Shown: in pieces, positions 57,411 through 64,000 of the stretch
Layout: each line of letters begins with the position of its first letter
Position numbering within the stretch: position 1 is the first letter of the stretch
Source of the DNA: Rariglobus sp.
GTDB taxonomy: Bacteria; Verrucomicrobiota; Verrucomicrobiia; Opitutales; Opitutaceae
Assembly (NCBI GenBank): GCA_029266495.1
Contig: JAQSWS010000005.1
Location: 19,480 to 83,479, forward strand
Direction: 5' to 3'
Length of the DNA stretch: 64,000 bases
The notes under the pieces: generated by a model
Told to the model about the DNA's origin: nothing
The model's input: only the letters and a program-made list of their open reading frames with translations
Databases searched by the model: none
Program-made: the position numbers and the translations under genes

Positions 57411-57458
57411 GCGCCGATAGTCGCCGGCATCCACGTGCAGGTGCTCGTTTGCCTTTGC

Positions 57459-58493
57459 ATGGCCCCGCTCCGCTCCATCGCCCCAACCGATCCTCGCCTT
57501 TCGTGGGAAGGCGCCATTTCGCTCGAAACCACGGCAGAGAGACACGTGGTGCCTTGGCGGCTGCCCCACACCCGGCTCTCCCTGTTTCCTTCTTATGAAC
57601 CATGGGGCGATCTTTCATATGTGGCCGCGTTGGTGAGCGGCATCCGTATTTCATTCTTAAGCGACACCGTCACCCTCGCGGTTCGCCAGCGGGTGACGGA
57701 CACCCCGCGCCCTCTGGACATTTGCTGCGAAGGGCGGCTGGTCGCTTCACTCAACCCCGACACCGGCGGATGGTATCGGCACGCCGGTTTGCCGCCTGGA
57801 AACAAACAAATCGAACTGTGGCTGCCGCACGGAGCCCGATTCGAATTGTGCGAATTACATCTGTCGGCGGGCGCGAGTTTGGAGCGCACCCCCGATGTGC
57901 CGCATCTTAAATGGATCACCTACGGCAGTTCGATCACCCAGGCGGGCGGTGCGTCCTCCCCCGCTCAAACCTGGGCCGCCATCGTTGCACGCCACCACAA
58001 TGTGGATCTCACCAACCTGGGTTTCACCGGCCACTGCCAACTCGAACCGATGGTGGCGCGCCTCGTCCGCGACCGTCCGGTTGACGCGCTCTCCATTTGC
58101 GCCGGAGCCAACAGCTATGATGGCGCACTTACCCGCCGCACCTTTCGCGCCGCACTGATCGGCTTCGTTCAAATCGTGCGTGAACAACATCCCCGCATCC
58201 CCATCGCGCTGATTTCGCCCATCATTTCCCCGCCGCGCGAAACTGTTCCGAATGCGGCCGGGTGGACGCTGCCGTTGATGCGCGAAGAAGTCGCGGCCGC
58301 CACAGCTGCGCTCAAGGAACACGGCGACGCGCACGTTTTCCACGTGAACGGCCTGGACCTGTTCGGAGCCGGGGACCTGGCGCTCCTGCCCGACGACGTT
58401 CATCCGAGCGCCGGGGGCTACCGGTTGATCGCAGAACGCTTCAACTCTCTGGTCGCCCCCCTTCTTTTCAACCCGGCATCCCCTCGCGATTAA
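57459..58493 (+). CDS. SGNH/GDSL-type esterase with N-terminal beta domain
   Basis: 344 residues from the ATG at 57459. The N-terminal ~130 residues look like a beta-sandwich (WRLPHTRLSLFPS, ISFLSDTVTLAVRQRV, WYRHAGLPPGNKQIELWLPHGARFELCEL), as in two-domain SGNH esterases. The SGNH core follows: ITYGSSITQAGGA (block I, nucleophile Ser near 157-158), NLGFTGHCQLEP (block II, Gly), CAGANSYD (block III, Asn) and LLPDDVHPSAGGY (block V, Asp/His). Probably a carbohydrate deacetylating esterase acting with the neighbouring lyase. Its last four bases overlap the end of the convergent glycoside hydrolase pseudogene. Confidence 0.85.
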   Translation: MAPLRSIAPTDPRLSWEGAISLETTAERHVVPWRLPHTRLSLFPSYEPWGDLSYVAALVSGIRISFLSDTVTLAVRQRVTDTPRPLDICCEGRLVASLNPDTGGWYRHAGLPPGNKQIELWLPHGARFELCELHLSAGASLERTPDVPHLKWITYGSSITQAGGASSPAQTWAAIVARHHNVDLTNLGFTGHCQLEPMVARLVRDRPVDALSICAGANSYDGALTRRTFRAALIGFVQIVREQHPRIPIALISPIISPPRETVPNAAGWTLPLMREEVAAATAALKEHGDAHVFHVNGLDLFGAGDLALLPDDVHPSAGGYRLIAERFNSLVAPLLFNPASPRD

Positions 58494-61199
58494 TTCGTGA
58501 CAAGACGAGCGCGTCCCCACGCGCCGCGATGCGTGGAGTTGTGCTGGTTGCCGTTCCACATCAGCTGCTGGATGCGCAGGTGGCCGTCGTCGCTGTTGTC
58601 GATCGCGAGATCAAAGAAGAACTCGCGTCCATTCTCCGGCGTCACGCCGAAGATTGACCACGGCAACGCCGCGGCGATCACGTAGCCGGAGCCCGCCACA
58701 TCCTTCACGACGGTCGCGCGGCACTCCTGGGCGAGCCGGCGTCCATCCGCCTCGCCGCCCGCGAGCGCCACGAACACGGGCGCCTTTTCGGCGGCTCCGA
58801 GCATCACCTGGCGATCGTCGAAAATGATGCCTGACGTCGTCGTCAGATCTTTGCCTCCGACGAACAGCTCCACCCCGTCTCCGGCCCAAAGAGCGCCGTG
58901 TTCTTTTTTGTTTTGCAGGGGCGTCGGGTCCTTGACCTGGACATGCACGTAAAGAAACCGCTCATCCCAGCACAGGCGGAAGTCGCCGCGCAGCGCGGGA
59001 TTGGGCAGCCCGTTGACGAGCCGCGTGCTGTCCACCGGCTCGGTGGGCACGCCGGGCCAGTTGACGGTGGTGCCGTCGAGAGCGATGTCCGGCGGGGCGC
59101 GATGCACGCGCACGACGCGGTTGGCGCCGGCGGTTTTCTGCCCCGTGAATTTCGGGTCCTGAAACGCATAGGGCTTCTCCTTGCCGAGCATCACGTCGTA
59201 GAGCCGGTCGTTCGTGAGCTTCGCGGCGGTGACCAGATCGGCGTAGGGTCGGTCGGTCACGTCCACGAGTCCGGTGTTGCCGCCCTCGCCATGGAAACCG
59301 GAGAACCACCGCCCGGTGATGGACTGGTCGGCGTAAATAAACCACTCGGACCCGACGACGAAGGGCAACGAGGCGGACTGTTCGAGGTAGTTGCGATAGG
59401 CGTGGCCGCGGTCGGCGAGCGTCTTTACCTCGATGGCGCCGCCCGACATCGAGGTGTTTGCCGCCGATGCGCACGATGTCCTCGTGGCCGGAGGTGCCGG
59501 GCGTCCAGCGACTGCCGATGAGAAGATGGTTCGAATCGTATTTCTTGAAGGTGTCGCGAACGAGTGCGTAGTAGCTTTCCAGATACAGCTTGAGGAAAGC
59601 ATGCATGTCGGCGGCGCCGGCCTCGGTGCGCACAAACAAAGCCGTGTCCTTGGCGGACTCGAAGTCCGCGAAGGGCTGCGCGGGCTTCCAGGCGGCGTTG
59701 AAGGCGGCGATGTCGCCGTATTTTTCGCGAAGCATTTCCACGAGACGGACTTTGGCGGCGACGTTCGCCTTGTAGGTGGGGATGAGCCGCGGGAGCAACT
59801 CAAAGTGCTGCTCGTTACCAAGGAAAAATCCGATGAGCAGCGGATCGTTAGCGACGGTCGGCAGGTAGGCCGCAAAGGCCTTGTCAAGCGCGGCCACCGT
59901 CTCCGGCGCGAAGGGATCGATCAGCTTGGCCGCGCCGATCTGGTCAGGCAGAACCTTGACCCCCTTCGCGCTTTCGATGGGAAGGCCCGCGGTGTAAGGC
60001 ACGCCGAGACGGCGCGTGGCGTCGTTGGTAAGGGAAAAGGCGCCCGTGCTGTTGAAGCCCCAGGCACGCAGGCGCGCGATGGACTGCGCGAGCCACTCGT
60101 TCTGGTCGTAGGGTTTTCCATACTTGCGAATCCAATTGGCGATCTGGAACGACAACACACCGGGGTTACCCTTCTTCCACGCGGTCGCAAATTCGCCCTT
60201 GGTATCGGGCAGCCATTCGTAGGTGTGCTCGCGTCCCTGGACGACCGTGTAGTCATCGATGTTATGCAGGCCACACACCGCAATGTGGAAAAACGCGTTG
60301 CCCTCCGGAGTCACCAACACCTGTCGTTCGCCGATCGCGCCCACGTGAAAGAATCCGGTCTTTTTCAGGTTGTGAGTCGTTCCGCTGCCGGCGATCCCGC
60401 CGTAGGCATCTTTCCCGGGACCGCCAGGCGCGGGCAGCGCGGCGCGCTGCAATTCGACGTCGCCACGCAGTTCGGCATCGCTCTTCACCTTGCCGGGATA
60501 GTCCTTCCGCGCGCTCTGCCCGTAACGATCAACGAGGAATTTGCGTGAAGCCGAGGCCCCTTGATTTGTGGAGGCGGTCACCGTCGCAGGGCTCAGGTTG
60601 AACACGACTTCGCCTTCTTTCTTTCCCTGAATGTCCGTGTAGAAGATGTAGACGAACGAGGCACCCCAACCGCGCACGCGATTGTCCTGCAGTTGATGAA
60701 GCCCCCACGGGGTCTTGAGCACGAAACCGCAGTCCAGCGGATCCACGAGGGTGAATCCCGTGTCGGAACGTTGCCCGACAAACTGCTCGGCGGGCTCCAC
60801 CGGGAAAGGCGCGAGTCCACCCTGTCCGAATGCATAACGTCCGCCTTGGTTGAGTTTGAGCGGCAGGCCGATGGCGAACTTCAGGCTTTTCGCCCCGGCA
60901 GGCGCCCCGGAAAAGCGCACCGCGAGTCGTGCGCCGCCGCTCTCCACGCGATAAATGGCCGCCAGGCCGGACGCATAGGTGGCGTTGGCTGCCCCGTCGC
61001 CACCCGCTGAATACACGGGCTTCTCGTCCTTGCCGTTCGCCAGCATCAAGGTCGGCCCCTCGAACGTAAACCGCCCCGCCCCGGGCACCGTGATGACCGC
61101 CCCCTTCTCCGCTAGGGAAAATGCGGGCGTTCCCGCCGGCTGGGACGCCACGGACGAGATCAGCGCAAGGAATGAAAGGCACAGCAGATAAATCTTCAT
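58490..61199 (-). pseudogene. Exported glycoside hydrolase with C-terminal CBM9-like domain, interrupted by frameshift/deletion near 59445
   Basis: Two reading frames must be joined. From the ATG at 61199: signal peptide (LLCLSFLALISSVASQP), N-terminal beta domain (about 25-260), then a clan GH-A-like barrel (GFFHVGAIGERQVLVTPEG, FQIANWIRKYGKPYDQNEWLAQSIARLRAWGFN, LLIGFFLGNEQHFELLPR with a probable acid/base Glu, NHLLIGSRWTP, IVRIGGKHLDV). At ~59440-59450 the frame changes; the second frame resumes at GGAIEVKTLADRGHAYRNYLEQ, FVVGSEWFIYADQ and ends with a CBM9-like module (APPDIALDGTTVNW... FRLCWDERFLYVHVQVKD...) to the stop at 58490. The segment expected between the two, with the second catalytic acid, appears to be missing. 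GH50/GH2-like affiliation is tentative. Operator C lies upstream. Confidence 0.75.
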
Positions 61200-61257
61200 C
61201 GGGGATCAGGGTTTGCGCTGAGAACGTCCGGCGGAAGGCGCGGCGCGAGAGCGTCAA

Positions 61258-61274
61258 AGGTTAATCGTTAACCT
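61258..61274 (-). promoter_or_regulatory. LacI-type operator candidate C (AGGTTAA-tcg-TTAACCT)
   Basis: Perfect 7-bp arms around a 3-nt centre, 59 bp upstream of the glycoside hydrolase pseudogene start. Best of the three related sites in this locus. Confidence 0.7.
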
Positions 61275-61304
61275 CAGGCGGCAATGACTGATCGAGGAGC
61301 GGAA

Positions 61305-62609
61305 CTAAAGCGCGCCCGCGGTTCTTCGGTCCTCCCACGCTGACGCCGCGGTCTCCATTGCCTGGGTGCGCAGCGTCTCATCTGAAATCAGCCTGGCCCA
61401 CTCGAAGGCCTTCGCGGGATCGGTCGGAGTGATCGCGTTGCAAAACGCGCCGACCGCGACATCTCGCGAGCGGGTCGCCGGCAATTGCTGGATCCACTGT
61501 CCGGCGGCGCTTGCGCTGTTCGCCGCCCAGGAACCGACCAGCTGCTCGAGTGCAGATTCGCGAATCGCGCCCTCAGGAAATCGTCCGACCCAATGCGCGG
61601 CCTGGACGGGGTCGGCTTGGGCCCAAACGGAGACCACGGCCAGCGTCGCCTGGCTTCCTCCCGCCGGGGTGTTGAGCCCGTCAACATAGAGGGCCGCCGA
61701 GGATGAATCTCTCTGCGCCCATACGGTCAAAGCCGCGGCGAGCGCGCCGTTCCTCGACTCGCTCGCGGGCATGTCACCGACCCAGGCAAGAGCGGTTCGC
61801 GGGTCCGCCTCCGCCCATTTGCCCGCGACGAGCCGGACGAGTGACGGATCGTTCTGGGCCAAGGCATACGCGGCGGCCGCCGCCGGTGCGTGTTCGGCCC
61901 ACTGATAGCCAAGTTGGATGAGGGCGTGCGTTTTTCCCTCTCCGGCAGGCAAGGACGTCGTCCACTCCACGGCACTATTAAGATCAAGGTGCGCCCACTG
62001 CGCGACCACCTGGCCGATCAAATCGGACCAGCCCGCAACACCCGGCGCGGCTGTGACCAGCCCCTTGAGCGTGTTCGCCGCCGCGGACGGATCGGTGTTC
62101 GCCCATTCACGGAAAAACGGTCCGTGAAGTTCGGCGCGGCCCGAGGGCGAAAGAAATTTCTCCATCCACTGAAATCCGTGATCGCCGCCTTCGGAGACCA
62201 GCGAGGTCACGAGGGTTTGCAGGGCGTCCTGATGTAATTCATCCGCGGCACCGCGTGCTTCGAACCACTTCGCCAAGTCCGCCCGGTCGCGGCGGGCCCA
62301 GCTCGCCAACAGTTCCCGCCGCAGCTCGGAGCGAAGGTCGGCACTTACTTCCCGCTCGATCTCCGCGAGCGCCGCGCCGATGTCCTCCGTGTTGATCGTG
62401 TCTGTCCAATCGCGCAGCAATTGTCCGCGACGTGCAGGGTCGCGTTCGGTTTCGATCTGAGGCCGGTTTTTTTGGGAGAAGGGCTGCCGATTCGATTCGG
62501 AGACGGCGGGTGAGTGAGCCGCGTAATCGTTTCGAAAGAAAAAGGCGGTGAGCGCAACGCCGGTGATCATGAGCCCGGCGACGGGAATGAGAATGGAAGA
62601 GGCGCGCAT
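61305..62609 (-). CDS. Exported helical-repeat protein (WAxxDPxxAAxW repeats), unknown function
   Basis: 434 residues with an N-terminal membrane anchor or signal (ILIPVAGLMITGVALTAFFF). After a polar stretch the body is made of about nine to ten degenerate ~33-35-residue two-helix repeats of the form WAxxDPxxAAxWVxxLPxGxxRxxAL: examples are EWANTDPSAAANTLKGL, QWAHLDLNSAVEWTTSLPAGEGK, KWAEADPRTALAWVGDMPASESRN, VWAQADPVQAAHWVGRFPEGAIRE and SWAANSASAAGQWIQQLPATRSRD. The layout recalls a TPR- or HEAT-like solenoid, probably a protein-interaction scaffold in the periplasm. Similar repeat proteins are frequent in Verrucomicrobia; I do not know a function. It stands between two glycan genes on the same strand. 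Confidence 0.82.
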   Translation of the reverse strand: MRASSILIPVAGLMITGVALTAFFFRNDYAAHSPAVSESNRQPFSQKNRPQIETERDPARRGQLLRDWTDTINTEDIGAALAEIEREVSADLRSELRRELLASWARRDRADLAKWFEARGAADELHQDALQTLVTSLVSEGGDHGFQWMEKFLSPSGRAELHGPFFREWANTDPSAAANTLKGLVTAAPGVAGWSDLIGQVVAQWAHLDLNSAVEWTTSLPAGEGKTHALIQLGYQWAEHAPAAAAAYALAQNDPSLVRLVAGKWAEADPRTALAWVGDMPASESRNGALAAALTVWAQRDSSSAALYVDGLNTPAGGSQATLAVVSVWAQADPVQAAHWVGRFPEGAIRESALEQLVGSWAANSASAAGQWIQQLPATRSRDVAVGAFCNAITPTDPAKAFEWARLISDETLRTQAMETAASAWEDRRTAGAL

Positions 62610-62640
62610 AATCCAAAGAGCTTAAGTTATAAGCGAAAGG

Positions 62641-62666
62641 AGGGGTGAGTCTCTCGACTCACCCCT
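62641..62666 (-). terminator. Terminator after the GH16-like gene
   Basis: AGGGGTGAGT-ctctcg-ACTCACCCCT, perfect 10-bp stem and 6-nt loop, 35 bp past the stop of the minus-strand gene at 62702; followed on that strand by CCTTTCGCTT. Confidence 0.75.
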
Positions 62667-62701
62667 GTGACCATCATGAGGCACGAATGCGTGCTCCGGA
62701 C

Positions 62702-64000
62702 TCAGGGCACGGCGGTCACGTTATCAAACGTGGCGGTGCCAATCGTCGCATTCACGCGGCTGTTTTTCGCGAGGCCGATGTAGACCGTGGTGCCCATCGG
62801 GATGCTGGACGAACCCACCGTCACCCAAGTGGTGCCATTGGTCGAACGCGCCGCGGTGAGCGTATTGCCGACACGCGTCACGCGCACCCAATACGGAGCG
62901 GTTCCGGTGCCGGAGGAGACCGATGTGGTCGTGCCCCCGGCGGTCGTGCGGTATTGGTAGTAGAGCCCGAACGAAGGAGACACCTCCATGAGCATGTTGG
63001 GCGAGTTGGCCGCGAGGGATTCGCGAATCATTACGCCCGCCTTGGCGCCGCTGTGGGTGTTCGTCTGCGAAGCGACACGCGCGGTGATGCTGCAATCGCC
63101 GCTGGCCGCTTGGTAAACATACTGGAAGGCGTCCGCGGTGCCGTAGATATCGGTGCCCGCACCGTTGACGGTGAAGGTGCCGCTCGCATGAGTGGCGCTG
63201 CCGGCCGCACCCACTGAGCCGATGTCTCCATTCACCCACGGCGTAGGCAAGGCCGTGGCGACCGGCGTCAGCTTGATGTAGTCAAAGTTGATGTGGTAGC
63301 CCGGGCTGGACGCGGCCTTGCCGGTCACCGTGAAGCGGAACAGCTTGTTGCCGGAGGTGCTGAACGTCTTGGTCCCCACATTCATCGTTTTATAGCCAGG
63401 CGAGGTGAACAGGTCCTGGGCCGAGCCTTGGTTGACCCCGTCGATGGCGAGTTGGAAAATGCCACGCTTCGACGTCGAAGTGTTACCGTGTTTGGAGCGG
63501 ATCTCGACGGTGTAGGTGCCGGTCTGAGGAACCGGCACGGAGTATTCGAGGTAGTCGCCGGCGGCGTCCGCCATCAGGTTCTCGATGGCGCCGTTGCTGG
63601 CCGAAGCATCATAAACCACTTCTTGCGTGTCCGAAGAAGTGCCCGAAACGATCGCCTCCATCTCATACACGCCGTTCACGACGGCCACCGGAGCGGGGCT
63701 GCCCGAGTAAACGCGAACACTATCGATGACCATCTGATCGGGGGTGGCCAGACCGGCGTCGATGTCGGCGAGCGGCACCGGGGTGCCGGACCAGTCGTCC
63801 GTGGAGATCGCGCAGTTGAGGATCAGGTAGTGCGGACAGCTGCCAATGGTGGTGCGTCCATACTTGGTGCCGATCAAGTCGCCATCGACGTAGAACTCCA
63901 GCTTGCCCGGGCTCCAAGCCACGCCGTAGGTGTGGAACTGGGTGTCGGGGTTGGCCAGTTGACCGACCTTTCCATAAACGCCGGACGCCAGGTTCGGGTT
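62702..64000 (-). CDS. GH16-like exported multidomain enzyme, 3' part (5' end beyond window)
   Basis: 433 visible residues; the reading frame is open to the window edge, so the start lies beyond 64000. The first visible part, QFHTYGVAWSPGKLEFYVDG, then CPHYLILNCAIS, is the C-terminal half of a concanavalin-like GH16 fold (laminarinase/agarase type); the catalytic ExDxxE would be outside the window. Next is a CBM6/35-like domain (YEMEAIVSG, GDYLEYSVPVPQTGTYTVEIRSK, about 105-240). The last ~160 residues form a DUF1349/laminin-G-like sandwich (DAFQYVYQAASGDCSITARV, HSGAKAGVMIRESLAANSPNMLM, GLYYQYRT). An extracellular beta-glucan- or galactan-degrading enzyme with two accessory modules is the likely reading. 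Confidence 0.82.
   Translation of the reverse strand, partial: NPNLASGVYGKVGQLANPDTQFHTYGVAWSPGKLEFYVDGDLIGTKYGRTTIGSCPHYLILNCAISTDDWSGTPVPLADIDAGLATPDQMVIDSVRVYSGSPAPVAVVNGVYEMEAIVSGTSSDTQEVVYDASASNGAIENLMADAAGDYLEYSVPVPQTGTYTVEIRSKHGNTSTSKRGIFQLAIDGVNQGSAQDLFTSPGYKTMNVGTKTFSTSGNKLFRFTVTGKAASSPGYHINFDYIKLTPVATALPTPWVNGDIGSVGAAGSATHASGTFTVNGAGTDIYGTADAFQYVYQAASGDCSITARVASQTNTHSGAKAGVMIRESLAANSPNMLMEVSPSFGLYYQYRTTAGGTTTSVSSGTGTAPYWVRVTRVGNTLTAARSTNGTTWVTVGSSSIPMGTTVYIGLAKNSRVNATIGTATFDNVTAVP

Overview
The window reads as a high-GC chromosome segment of a free-living, polysaccharide-degrading member of the Verrucomicrobia, most likely Opitutaceae-like. The clues are a Verru_Chthon-cassette-A-like giant pilin-related protein, two PEP-CTERM / autotransporter-repeat exported proteins, several LacI-type regulators of the atypical-hinge kind common in that group, many exported carbohydrate-active enzymes, and short heptanucleotide repeats that run into coding sequence. 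No rRNA, tRNA, CRISPR array, transposase or prophage was seen. Gene assignments come from motif recognition by eye; no database search was run.

Layout. 0-9 kb: the end of a LysR regulator, then a leftward three-gene phosphorelay operon: a soluble 2110-residue hybrid kinase with eleven tandem 92-residue HAMP-type repeats, a receiver-kinase protein, and a single-domain receiver. 9-14 kb: an exported lipase-like hydrolase, then three tandem paralogous exported helical proteins of unknown function closed by a terminator. 14-18 kb: a pseudopilin, a polysaccharide deacetylase, an unrecognised 561-residue protein and a STAS anti-anti-sigma-like protein. 18-22.7 kb (leftward): an Mla/MCE lipid-transport operon (STAS-MlaE fusion, MlaF, MlaD, PqiC-like lipoprotein) followed by a ketopantoate-reductase-like gene. 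22.7-29.8 kb: HAD phosphatase, DUF2721 protein, RecD2 helicase, a receiver-GAF-histidine kinase, a small membrane protein, a YbaK-like deacylase and a small cysteine-rich protein. 30-34 kb: a pair of M16 peptidases (one catalytic, one lacking the zinc motif) and a GntR/LacI-chimera repressor with a palindrome-rich AT-rich control region.

34-64 kb is an accessory-type carbohydrate region. It holds a PEP-CTERM protein; a Verru_Chthon-A-like protein with an exported partner and a VWA-like protein; a GH5 enzyme; a LacI regulator; a GH5 carrying three ~245-residue beta-rich repeats; a decayed esterase fragment; a sialate-O-acetylesterase-like enzyme and a GH92 enzyme. After that comes a second locus (52.9-61.2 kb) of PEP-CTERM protein, LacI regulator, heparinase-II/III-like protein, SGNH esterase and a frameshifted CBM9-bearing glycoside hydrolase. 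Three copies of a GGTTWAnCGTTRACC-type palindrome lie just upstream of transcription units in this second locus, which suggests a local LacI regulon. The window ends with a helical-repeat protein and the 3' part of a GH16-like multidomain protein.

Points most worth a second look are the LacI-type operator set; the giant soluble poly-HAMP kinase with recently duplicated repeats; the heptamer repeats that supply signal-peptide or leader sequence to at least three genes; the internal deletion/frameshift that seems to remove the second catalytic acid of the 58.5-61.2 kb glycoside hydrolase; and the three-paralogue exported array.
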